Of a DNA stretch of 64,000 nt, positions 25,969 through 38,412 are shown one piece after another (within the stretch, counting starts at the first letter, position 1; every line of letters starts with the position of its first letter). Origin of the DNA: Lethocerus indicus (taxonomy: Eukaryota; Arthropoda; Insecta; Hemiptera; Belostomatidae). Location of the stretch: contig JACDQD010000004.1 in NCBI GenBank assembly GCA_019843655.1, positions 24,749,872 through 24,813,871 of the forward strand. Reading direction: 5' to 3'. Under the pieces are notes generated by a model, which searched no databases, was not told the DNA's origin, and worked only from the letters and a program-made list of their open reading frames with translations. The position numbers and the translations under genes were made by a program.

Positions 25969-28900
25969 TGATTGTACAATCATATATTATTGACCTAATA
26001 AATACTGGGCTGAAAATGGCAATATTAATGTTTATTTTGATGGATCACAAGTTTGTTATACAATTTCTAATGTTTGGTTTCAGGTACTAAACATAAAAAT
26101 GCACAATATAACAGGCTAATGATAAATTGAAGAATTTAAAAATATATTAAGCTTACAAGTTTATTTATTTTGTATTTATTTATTTCAAAAATTCCAAATG
26201 TTAGTCATTAAACTCTTATTAAACTGACAAAATACTCCATAATGTTCTCACTGATAACTTTATTAGTAAATTTGATTCTACATTGTTTTGCTTTAGTGTC
26301 AGTTCATTTGATTTATTTATTTTCAGAAAAGGAGCATTAATGATGAGTAGTGTCATTGCTATTCTTGCAGCTATTGCATTTATTGGTGCACAACCCTTGT
26401 ACTCAGTTGAATTAATGTACCTTGGCAGGATATTAGTAGGTTTATCATCAGGTAAGTGCATTCATTTTCTCATAAAAAATGATAATTATTATAGTTGTTA
26501 TTATAAATTTGACATTTATGAATACTGGTATTTATGGTTTCATTACCTTTGAAGACAGTTGATGAGTCCTCTTCCACTGTTCCACTGTTCTTCCATTGTT
26601 TTTAAAACAAAATTTCTTTCAAGGATTGGTTACAGCAGTAATGCCAATGTATCTCACTGAAATTTCACCTACCACTCTCAGAGGTGCAATGGGAGTTATG
26701 TGTCCACTGGGAGTCACCTTTGGTGTCCTTCTAGGTCAGATTATGGGCTTCCCTTTTATATTAGGTATGTGATTAATAGTAGTCTTTGTTTTGTTTTTGG
26801 TATCCATTTATTACTTTGTATATCATGTTTAAACAAATATAAGTACTAGTGATAACTATCAAAGCTTGTACCAAAAAATAATTCATTATTTAAATTGAAA
26901 TTATTTACTGAACTGGTTAAAATAAAATAGAAATTATAGTAGCTTGTGATTTAATATTATACATTATAGTTTTTATTTTAACTGTAAATATAATTGACTA
27001 AAATAAAATATATTCAGTAGTTGAATAATTTTAATAAATTTGTGCGTTCTAGTTGAGCTTTAAACAAAATTGTGTATTCTGAAATACAGGTACTGACACA
27101 ACTTGGCATTTTCTTCTGGCGTTTTATGCCTTTCCAATTTTTCTTGGAGCACTAGCATTTCCATGGATTCCTGAAAGTCCTAAGTATTTGTTTGCTATTA
27201 AAGGTCTTAAGCAGAAGGCAATTAAAGGTAATCTTAATGTATTCTTTAATTCATTTTTTATTATTTATTTATTTATTATATGTATTATTATATATAAGTC
27301 ACAGGTCGAAGCTTAACAAGCTTAACTTATATATTATATTTTATTTATTCTTTTTTATTTTTATTTTTCTTTAATTATGTAGTCCATATTTTATATTCAT
27401 ATAATAATAATAAGCTGTTATCAATATTGTTTTTGAATATACAAAATAATATATCAAATGAAATACATATTTAAAATTATCAATCTTAAATAAACAAAAA
27501 TAATGCTGTCTCTACTTTTAGGCAGAGATGTATCTCAAAATGTATATGTACACAGATGTTTTATATATTTGCAGAACTATCAAAAATACGTAATATGCCT
27601 GAAGAATGGGTAACTGGGGAGCTAGATGAAAAAAATGAACCTGGGGATGAATGTTGGAGTGTATGGAGACTTCTGACAACACCTTCCTTGTTGCTCAACT
27701 TAGCATTAGTATGCAGCCTACAGGCTGGTCAACAGTTTAGTGGAATTAATGCTGTAAGCATAATTATTTATTTATTCTACTATAAGACCTGATAAAAGTT
27801 CTTATTAAAAAATATGTCACAATTTTCAGTTTCTTTATTTCTTATATGTTCACCTTTCAAAATTGCAGTGCTATCATAGGTACAAAAATATTAGAATTTG
27901 GATCATTGCCTAAATATCTCAAACATAAAACTTAATAAGGACTGAATGATGTTTCAGGTTTTCTACTATTCAGTAAGCATATTTGAGACTGCAGGCTTGA
28001 GTCCTACAAATGCACAATATGGTAATTTGGGTGCAGGAGTAATCAATTTTCTTATAGCTGTTATAATAATACCTGTTGTAAACCATTGCCGTCGAAGGAC
28101 ACTTGCTATAACAAGCTGTTTGCTGTCTACTATTTGTTTAATTGCCCTTACAATCTTTATAACTTTTATGGTGAGTTTAATAATGTTTGTGTATTTATTT
28201 TTATTTATAATTTAAGTCATTTCTTGTGTGTGTGTATGTAAATAATTCACATAATAAAAGTTCATGGCTCCTTCAGTAACTCATAGAATTTTAATTTTAT
28301 TTTTTGAAGTATGTAGCAAATATTTCAATTTTTTACAGGAATCATTTAGGTGGATGTCCTATCTCTCCATAGTAGCAGTCCTTTTATACGTCCTCTTTTA
28401 TGGTACTGGTCTGGGACCTATCCCATATTTTATTGGCTCAGGTACGACTCTCTTTATATTGTTTTTGTATGTGCAATTAAATTTTTGTTTTCATGTAGAC
28501 TCCACCTGTTAGATTTTATTTATATTTTGTTTTATTTAGATTAGAAGCAGTTATATTTAAATTACCATACTTAAATATTATTCTATTCAAAGTACATTGT
28601 GTAGTCAGAGAACATATTATAAAGAAGTGAAATTTAGATGCGTTATATATCTACCACATTTTCCAAGAAGTTCCTATAATTATTTCAATTCAACAGCTTT
28701 TACTTATAAATTATTATAAAGAATATTCTGTAATTGTAACTATCATTCATTAGAAACTACAAATGAAAAAATAAATTAATTTATTATGTTTAATTATAAG
28801 TCAAACTTTTTGTTCATTTGCATTCTGTGCATTTTTAAATATGTTTAAATATTTTTAATATTTTATAGAATTATTTGATGTTGGTCCAAGGCCTGCAGCT

Positions 28901-29850
28901 ATGGCATTAGGGAGTGTTGCAAACTGGGGAGGAAACTTTATTGTTGGGATGACATTTCCTACAATACAGCGCAGTATTGGTGCCTACTCTTTTCTTCTAT
29001 TTGCTCTTTCAACTGTCCTACTCACAGTCTTTCTTAAGTAAGAACTGGTTTTAATTCTGTTGTAGTGCTGTTTCCTTCTGTAGTGGTTAAATTTTTTATA
29101 TTTATAAAGTCAACCAGCTTTTACTTACCAAATTTACTAGCATAATTTTTACCCTTTATTGACAGATGCTTGGTAGCTTTGTATTGATAATAGTTGTTTC
29201 ATTGAATTATTTATTGAATCTGAAGAGGCTCAAAGTAACTCATATATTTTGAATTGTTTTTCTTAACATCATATAATTTTATCTACAAATTTCATTCGGA
29301 TAATTAAGAAATGTCATATTATTTTTATAAATATTAAATTATAAATTAAAATGATGAACCACACAGAATTGGCGAATAGGAGAATGTAAAGTGAAAGGCA
29401 GAATGCCTTGTACCTATCCCTTCTCAAAGACCAGAACATTTTTGCTGACTATCCAAATGTCTCATACCAGTTTCAACAATTTAAAAAAAGGTCAAAAATA
29501 CTTTGTTACTGACATAGCAATATTTAATGATAGGTGCAAGTTTTAGAATATTTGGTTTTAAATCTGCAATTACAGTTTCAAAGAAATTAAAAAAAGTTCC
29601 ATCCACCATGTTGAAATAATAAAAAAAGCCAATTAAATTAACAATTTCATTAAATATAATGGACCTAAGCACAATTGTAAAATGAAATTCCTGATATGAG
29701 TTATTTGATTTCAGATTGTGCCTGCCAGAGACAAATCCAAGATTTTTAGCAAAGAATGGGAGTAGCATACCATCAGACTCTACTGAGATATCTGTTGGGT
29801 CAGGAACAAAGAGAGTATATGATGATAGTATAAAGCAGGATGTGCCTTAA
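24687..29850 (+). CDS. Facilitated sugar transporter, SLC2/GLUT family (MFS)
   Basis: Eleven coding exons: 24687-24767, 25345-25449, 25672-25832, 26327-26451, 26624-26764, 27090-27227, 27575-27753, 27958-28170, 28339-28441, 28869-29037, 29715-29850. All junctions are GT-AG and in phase, giving about 516 residues, a normal GLUT length with twelve expected membrane helices. Signatures in order: WRLVLAGVSTTVGSSIPVGY (helix 1), DRLGRK (112-117), PMYLTEISPTTLRG, PESPKYL (232 on), QQFSGINAVFYYS (303-315), GPIPYF and LPETN (475-479). The family moves hexoses down their gradient at the plasma membrane. The second cytoplasmic loop reads VNHCRRRTL where most members have a form like E-x-x-G-R-R, so the conserved Glu and Gly are absent. 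Intron 3 contains an (AT)n tract. The exact substrate and the fly orthologue cannot be assigned. Confidence 0.93.
25912..25966. repeat. (AT)n microsatellite in a transporter intron
   Basis: About 55 bases of alternating A and T inside the intron 25833-26326 of the sugar transporter, 80 bases after the donor. Confidence 0.97.
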
Positions 29851-31340
29851 ATTAAAAACTTCTCAAAACACTTGAGATTGCCAAAGAACAATAAGAAATT
29901 TTGATCATCTTGTGATATATCAAAAGGAAATTCCAGGTTTTTTTATGACTAACTAACTTATTAAGGGGTCATGTTTTAGAAAATAATTTTTCCATTGAAT
30001 TTTATATCAGGTTTTTAATAGTCCATTTTTCATCATAATACGTTCATATTAACATCCGTTAATGAATATATCTTTAGGGACATTAGGTCAATTTACAGGA
30101 ATCTCAAAATTATATTTAAGTTGACTGTTTAATTAGCCTTCTTCTCAGTTACTCTGATGCAATTTCCTTTTAAAATATTAGTATTAATTTTAGAATTTTT
30201 TTATTTAAAAAAAGATTTGCTTGTGATATGTTACTATATGTTATGATCATAACATTTTTGAGAAGGTAAATTCGTTTTTCATCAGTAAGTTGCATTGATT
30301 TTTTAATCCTCTCATTTCTATTATAGAGTTGTATCACAGGAGTTATTTGCAGCATACATTTTGTTTACAGTAATTATTAGATCACAAATACCTTCCACTC
30401 ATCACCTCCTATTTTTAATGTGACCACAGCATAACAAATTATTTATTGTTTATTAATAAATGAAGTTGCATATCTGTCTTCCTTACTTAAGTCATCCTAA
30501 TGTTTCTTAGAACTATGCAAATTTTTCATACCAATTATGGGTGTTCAGAGTTTGGAACAAAGGTCTTAGAAATAAATAGTATTTAAGAATAATTGAGAAT
30601 GGAGCAATTTTTTTCATTGCAAATAGCCTAGGGTAGCATCATTTTATAATATCCATTGATTCTTAAGCTCATTTGTGCTTTTTCAAACATGTAAAGTTTA
30701 GAAATAAAAGCATAATTCCTCATTCAAGTATATTGTTCATGTCCAATTTGTCCTAAATTCTTTTGAATGGATAATAGAATTCCTCACTGCAGAGTTACCT
30801 GTTTTTTATGTGCAGACTTTATTAGTGTGATGTGAAGATCAAATTTCTAATATCCTCTTGAATTAATTTATAACTCGTAACATATATTCTCTCAAATCTA
30901 AAGACTCAGATAATGTAATAATCCTGGAAACAGATGTGGATAGAGAATACAAGGACGAATAAAGGTAAGCAATATTAAATTAATTTATTATTAAAAGATG
31001 AACTTGAGTTATACAAGACAGATTGTAAATGTGTGTCTTGTGTTGACTGTATGTACTGATAAGCGATTGTATTAAATATATAAGTAAATAAAAACATGGA
31101 TTTTTTCAGTTTAGTAGTACACAATTAAATTTAAAATAATAATTAAATTAAAAAATCATGTATTGGGTACACCTTGAATACAAAATTAGGATTGGTAACA
31201 TGGCTTAGATGCAAGTATCTACTTTAAAACCTTCTCTTTAAAATTCCCTCTCTTACTACTTTTCCCTAACTAACTACTTTTTACTTCATATTCATTATTA
31301 CATAATTAATCTTTAATAAATTTAGTTCATTATAATAATA

Positions 31341-31343
<3 letters not shown>
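29851..31343. other. 3'UTR and downstream flank of the sugar transporter
   Basis: AT-rich, CpG-poor sequence continuing the composition of the gene body. Several AATAAA words are present (for example near 30456 and 30700). No further exon or RNA gene was recognised. Confidence 0.55.

Positions 31344-31398
<55 letters not shown>
31344..31398. repeat. (AT)n microsatellite at a composition boundary
   Basis: About 55 bases of alternating T and A. The sequence to the left is AT-rich and CpG-poor; within about 170 bases to the right it becomes CpG-rich. Confidence 0.97.
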
Positions 31399-31402
<4 letters not shown>

Positions 31403-34400
31403 TAGTCGGGTTTGAAATTTTGTTTTTTTGTGGTCTATATCCTTATTGTTTGTGGTAAATTGTTTCTGTTGTGAGTTTGGTATATATTTTTTTTATTGAA
31501 AAGTTGCATTTGCCAGCTGTGTTGGTAATTCTACACAATTACTGTTACGTACATATTTTAAGATTTCGATTTTTGGGATGACGAATGGGGGAGTAACCCC
31601 CCTGTGAGTCATGTGCAGATTGATCGCGGAACGCCCACTGAGATGTTACTTCCGGGGCAATGTCGAATATTGGATATGAACAAATGGCGCAATGAGTCAG
31701 TTCTTGCAATCTAACATATCATTTCCACAATACTGCTGTACTGATTCGTTAGTCCGTCTCTTCAAAATGAAGCATTGAAAAGCAAATTTAAAACCGCTCA
31801 TTTAAAATTTAAAAACAGGTAACGAATAAACAACCGCGTTTATGTCCGGACAGTTGCAATAAAAACATTACGGTCATTTTTGCAGGAGTGGGGATAAAGG
31901 AAAAAGTGCTCGGGTGCAAGGACGTAGATGCAGTTTATAATCCACCTGTTCGATTCTTGGGACATGACAAATGTCGCAACACACTCATTATTCTTGTCTA
32001 TTTGTTAACCGATAGGTTTTGGCGTTCAATTAGGAGAGACGGTTCGGAACAGAGCCTGAGTGCAAGAGCACTTAACCGCTCAAGGCTGATAGGACGATTT
32101 GGAGTCGATGCTATAACTTGTTTTTTCCCCTTCGCTCAAAACTTCCGAAATAGAAAATCCAGACATTTCCGAGTTGCAAATTCTCACTTCTTAACGGGTT
32201 ATAACATAGTTTCTTTTAACGGGCGACTCATCGTATCTGAAATGTATAGCCTAAACGCCGGAACACGAGTTATGTGAAGCACTGGAATAGTATTTAATTT
32301 TATGTTTATAAATCCCGTCACATTCGTCCTTTACATGTAAAACAAATAATATACTTTAACGACTTTAACTAACTGATGGTCTAGGCATATTAAGCCAACA
32401 TCTGTGCTCTATAAAACCGAAAGAGAGCTTCGGACCGACTGATTTACTCTGTAAATTGACTTTTTATTATTCCTTAGAATGACGCAACGAAGAAAACGGC
32501 GCTGGCCTTGTTGTGCATCGTTTCTTGGTGCAAATTTATTATGTAGCCCATGATGAGCGGACTGTCCTCCTTGGGGTCGCTGTATCCTTGCCGTGTTTGT
32601 TTGACGTCAGAGAACGAGTTCTCAAGTATTATTTGACTAAGGATTTGTCGCCTCGAAAGGATATTTCGCCTCCCTCCACTGGCATCGATCACCTTCCTCG
32701 CAATTCGGTTGAACTGAACTCTAAATCGCAATTGATTCTATTGGCGTACGCGAATTGTTTACGACGAAACAGAACGGTCGGTTAGACGAAACAAATTCGG
32801 AATAACTCAATAAACGAGTGCATCTCAATTAACTGTATAGCAGAGTCACGGTCGTGTCAAGGTTTTCGCGGAACAGCCGTTTCCGGACTTTTCAACAGTC
32901 CGCTTTGACGATTCTATTGCCTAAATACAGTCTAATGCGAATAACATTTTAAAACGTTTCAATTTATATTTTAAACATTTTGACACTTTATCTTATTTTG
33001 TAGTGTGTAAAACCAAAGGATTCGTTTACATTTATTGGCAATTTAATTGGAATATACACAGATCTACATTGCCTCATAGTTTATGGCGCGTACCTCTGTT
33101 ATCTCCTCTCTGTGTGACCCCGAAATAAAAACAAAACGCGGGTTCACTTCGAATTTCTGTGTGTCGACACGAATGAGCCAAGGTACACATCCAATTAAAG
33201 AAGGCCCGATAATGACGAAAAAAAATAATCGATTAAAATTATGGAAATAAAGTTGGTAATATAAACAGCTGCCGGTTTAACGGCTCTTAATGAATTTGAA
33301 CATCAATACATTAAAAGTAAATGTCAATACTTCGTAGGACTATGAAATTTTATGTGACAAAATGCATCTAAACTAGATATTAGGTGTTGGGTTAAATTAC
33401 TTTCATTTTGATACTTTAATACCTTGCCCATTCAAGCCTTAAACGCTGACTAAACACGTAAGCCTGCCTTCCCAAACTATGTATAAATACTGGAAGAAGT
33501 AACTAAAAGTAGTCAGTTGTTTTAAACACTGACTTTTAAAACGATCCTAAATCGATTCCTAAATTCAATGAGACATGGGCTTATGAGTTTAAGCGGAGCG
33601 GTCGGTTCTGCATATTTAGTGTGTCTTCCTTATACATTGAGTTGTTGTTAGGAACAGACCGTTAAGAATCTGTAAATTAGAGCCATATGTTTCTTCAACA
33701 TCAATAGCATTCCGTCAAGTGATATAGTTAGGCGCTTGGGCCTATGAAGCACCCTGTTCCGAATGTCGTTTCAAGGTCACAGAAACCTGAGTGGAGTTAT
33801 TACTTATAATTATATTATTTTCTATTCTGAAGGATTGAGCACTACACCGCCAAGGTCCTTCTGTTTATTCCCTCACTAAAGAGCCCCGCTCTTTCCGGTG
33901 GGACAATCTGGAAAACGTATGGGACAGGGGACTGATCCTTTCTTATCACGGCCGGTTCTTATGGCCGGGCACACGGTCACCCTCAGCCGCATTCTTCTGC
34001 TTTTTTTTATTGTGTCCTGACCAACTTCCGTTCAGAAAGGAAGATTTCCACGCAGATTAAGAATTTCCATCGGGTAAATAAAATAGTCGAAAAATGAAAA
34101 ATATTTCTTCTCCGATTCAATTTCAACACATTTTCCTTATCTGTTGTAGGCCTTCCGTTTTGTATTACCCTAGTTTGATATTCTCACACCACGAATACAC
34201 GCATGCAGCCAATTTGATCTTAAACTCGACGAGATTCGGCTTCTCACATTTTCTGAACTCCGACAGTAATACAGTGAGGTATACGCAAGTCGGATGCAGA
34301 CTATGGACTTGTAGCGGTGTCACATTTTTTGAAAAGTCGTCTTTTAAGGTTTTATATAATTTCACACGACTTGGAGGAACCGAGCGTTGAGGGTAAACCA

Positions 34401-37400
34401 GAGTGGGCTAATTGTGTGCCCGGATGGTTATGGTTATGCCTCGGTTAGGGGTGGTGGCCTGGGTCCGCTTGCCCCCCCGACAATGTCCTCACCTGGACAT
34501 TGCGACAGACTCCCCCATTCCACCGGCCCTTTCATTGTCCCCTGTTAAGCCCTATACAAAGCCCTTTGTTGGCACGATACTCGATCAGTGCGGACGTTTC
34601 GTCGCCTTTCCGAAAATACTATGGGAAATTTGTCCCCGTACGGTTTCAGCCTGTCGAGAAAAACTGGAATTTACACAGAGCGTTACGCGTAGGAGCGTAA
34701 AAAGTGGTGAATATTGAAATTCCCGCGGTGTTGTCGACAGTGCACAACGTATTTATGTCACCTAAGTAAAATCAACGCTAAAGAACCAAGGCTACGTTAC
34801 TCAATCGCTATGCCAAGTAGGCTAAGAGAAGTGGCTCGTTCATGTACCGACCGAGGAACATGGTGGCCCCTTCAAGTGTTTGTTTAAACACTTCAGTGAT
34901 GACAACAACTAATAAAAATTTCCATTAATTTGGTGTTTACGATTCTTTTGATCAAAGTGTTTTTAAATTGGTTCCTATAACAGTACGCACATAATTTCGC
35001 CTAATATCCGTTTTCTATTTCATAATACCGAAAACTTTTCTTCCTTCAATGGCTGTAAGTTTTCAGAAAATACCATAGTACTTTCGATCTCCTGTCTGGC
35101 CGGTTTGGTCTTCTGCTAGACCGGTTTTGACCGCACGTTATCTTCCGCAACATTTCCTTTAGTAGGGTGGGGCATCCTGTCTGCACTGTCACTACATTTT
35201 TTCAAAGATTGTTTAGGATTTAGAAGGCCTAAATCGTCAATTAATGTGATTGTTTTCCGTCTCAACTGTTTGTCACTGCATTATTCAAATAGTACTCATC
35301 TAAAACTCACACATGCATTAACTTTCAATTATACCTATGTCCCGATGAGAAGGCCACTATTAATAATGACGAAACCGTGTTTTATTTGTTTAAACCTCCA
35401 GTCCGAGAAACATTTTCGCAATTAAACATTAGTCTGGGGTCAAATAATGTCCTGTTCTCGAGTTTCGAATATACTCGAGGCTATCTGACAGTTTGAGTAG
35501 CAATGCTTCGATAACGCAAACACTATAAGATAAACAATTCAACATAATCTCAGTCAAGTATAAAGTAGTAATTGATAAAGTATCGTTTTTAATTAACGAA
35601 ATAAACTTTAGTTTTAAATGTACATTTTCATGAACAGGACGATGGAGAATTTAGGTATGGCGGAGTAAGGGCATTCTGTGTAAATGTTGTTTATTTAAAA
35701 TGTTTCTCGATGCCAAACGAGTCGGTCTGACGTAAGGTCAGCAGGGTAATAATTCTGAGCATTCGGATTTTCACGGTGCTATTTCGGTTCTCAAATCACA
35801 TGTCATGAACTTTGTAGGGCCTGAAAAATGCATACGTGAAATGTAAAACTATATTCGATAAACATAACCTAGACGTTCACAGCAAAGATATTGCAGTATA
35901 GAGAAATTTAAGAGACACCGGTACATGAACATAGATCACGGCTGTAGCCTCAGTTAAATAATAATATTAAAATAAAGTATATACAAGAATAATTTAAAAA
36001 ATGTGTCCCTCGTTTCCTTTAAATATAAATTGTTATTTTATAGTAATTAATAGTCGTAAAGACGTTATAAAATTGTTCTCGGACGTTAGGCGGGTGTCGG
36101 ATTGGCGGGCAGGTTGTTTAGGCCCATTCATAGAGAAACGGGTTCTCCTATCCGTTAGAACTGCGGGTGCTTTCACTTTCTGACCCGGCATGCTGGCCGG
36201 TCGTTCGCTTCAAAAGTAACCAACGTAAAGTATTGACAAAGAAGGTGGAATATACTGGTACCGAGACGAACCCGAGTAGAAATTGTACTGGCCTGGAAGA
36301 AGAATAGTGAGAGGTTATGTGGTTCCCTACCACCCTCGATGTACCCACAAGGAAACCAACAGACATTCTTACCCTGCAAGTGAATATTTCATATCTCCTT
36401 AACTGGTCTGTTTCTTCTTTTTCCCTCATTTCTATGTAAAATCATCCAGTCCGCTGTAACGACAGCCATTTAACCCTTTAACTGCGCAAAGCCAGTGTAG
36501 TGGCTCTGGTGTTGCCGTGACCCGTGTTCGCGGTGCCAGTATAACGGCTTCTTCATTTCGTCGCGGTTTAAATAAAAATTTGAAATCAAGGCTGTCATGA
36601 TTACTCGGAGTGCACTTTAATACGAATATCTAAGAGACAATTGTGACGACGAAGGGTGTACAGACGAGTGAAAAATTTCTCAATCGCCGGTGGACCTTCA
36701 GTTGAAGGGTGAAACTTTAAGCAGCTCCTCGTCGTCCCCCCTCGTTATCTCGGAAGAGAGGATCTCATGTGTTTTGAAAAGTGGGGTCGATAACCGCACG
36801 AGCACGGCAGTAAAAGTAACTGCTGCCGCTGGAGAAGTCGGCAGCATAAGACGCTGCATCGGACCGCAGATCGTTCGAAACTCTAGGACGGGTTTCTCAC
36901 GGGCGTTCAATTAGGGAAGAAAACTTTCAGGCTTCACTGAAAGCCAGTTTCCTCTAGTGCCATGGGCACGGACCTTAACCCAATTGTTTCAATGGGTATA
37001 CGCAAAAACTGTACGCGATTCAAGCTATCGCGAGCCGGTCCTATCGAATTTTAGCGGTCGTCAGCGCGGGTAAACTGACTTCGAGTTTTTTGCATGGCCG
37101 TCTAAATTAGTTGCTGCTCCCTCTCTTTCATTTCGTTGGAAGCCGATAAATCGAAAAAATGAGACGGCAAATAAGGCAGCGGAGGAGGTCGTGTACATAA
37201 TGAGCGAGGTCAAAGAGGTCTATAGGGCGACGGCGTTCGGGGAATCATTTACTCGCCAAATGAAATATTTCGAAACCACTTTTAAGTACGTACGGACGCC
37301 GATTATTGGGATTGTTTTAACGATAAATAATGTTGAAATATTTTACGTTTTCAATTTTGTTTTTAAAATTTTATTTACGAAGCACGAACTGCACAATGTA

Positions 37401-38324
37401 AAATTACGCTTTATACAATCGCTAGTAAACTAACGACCGGACAAGTGGCTTCCTTCCGAGCGATTTATTCTCAATTAAAATAATGTTAGAAGGTGGTGTA
37501 CAAGGCCAAGGGGCTAACATTGCCCATGTAGGCCATTCGCCTTCAGTGCCCCGGCGGCCTTGTCACTGGCCAACACCACGAACTAACAATTAGACACTTT
37601 TTTCTATTTCTTGAAATAGAATAGTCGTTATAAATCAAACTCGAACCCAGTAATCGTAATCCTTTTAAAATTCTCACATTACCTCCCTCCAAAAACTCAT
37701 GCTTAAGAGCAACTAAACAAATAATTATTAGTGCAATTGGTAATTTTAATGTTCCATGAAATATGAAATCCTAATCCCAAACAACAACTCTTGTTGTGGA
37801 GAATGAATTTTATTTTCATAAAGCGTGTGTTATTTTATTTAGAAGCTCGGTAATCTACGTATCATTTTATAGGAGCATGCCCTGGTCAAGTGGCAGGATT
37901 CCAAGTTTCAGTTGATATATTACCATTATAAACGTGGGGGGAATCGGTTGCTATTTTGTAATTATTTAAACGTAGCATTGAAAAACAGAAACTACGCAAA
38001 TATTATTATATATAAAAATGTAACAAAAATGTAAATGTAACAATTATTTTATTCTTGAATGTATTTCGGAATGTTTGTTTTCTTTTTCGATCGGTTGGAG
38101 TTTCGTCTCGGCTGCTTAGTCCGAACCTAATGAGAAGAAAATAACAAAACCAGAAGGAAATAATGTATGACCTTAAACAACAAAAACTTCCACCACAGCA
38201 AAATTGCTAACAGGATGCTTCATCGGCTGGTGATAGCTTGAAAATCAACTCTAGTCAACAGTGAAGCATGTGACCACGTATATGTGTCGATCTAACATCG
38301 AGTATCCAGCGCCCTGTCCAGCAG

Positions 38325-38412
38325 TCCGGATATGGCCCATGAGTCCGGCAACCTATCTCAGAACGAACTGCGCTCTACGTAAAGAACATACCACTAAACC
38401 ACACCCTTTACA
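38325..38412 (-). repeat. Possible decayed tRNA-derived SINE head
   Basis: Read on the minus strand, GTGTGGTTTAGTGGTATG fits the RNA polymerase III A-box consensus exactly (TGGTTTAGTGG). Roughly 40 bases later comes GGTTGCCGGACTC, which could be a mutated B box. There is no second copy in the window and no tRNA fold could be completed, so this is weak. Confidence 0.25.

Noticed and set aside
31888..32277. 129-residue plus-strand open frame with a TTTTTGCAG just before it
   Set aside because: The acceptor-like site is suggestive, but the translation has no recognisable motif and there is no partner exon.
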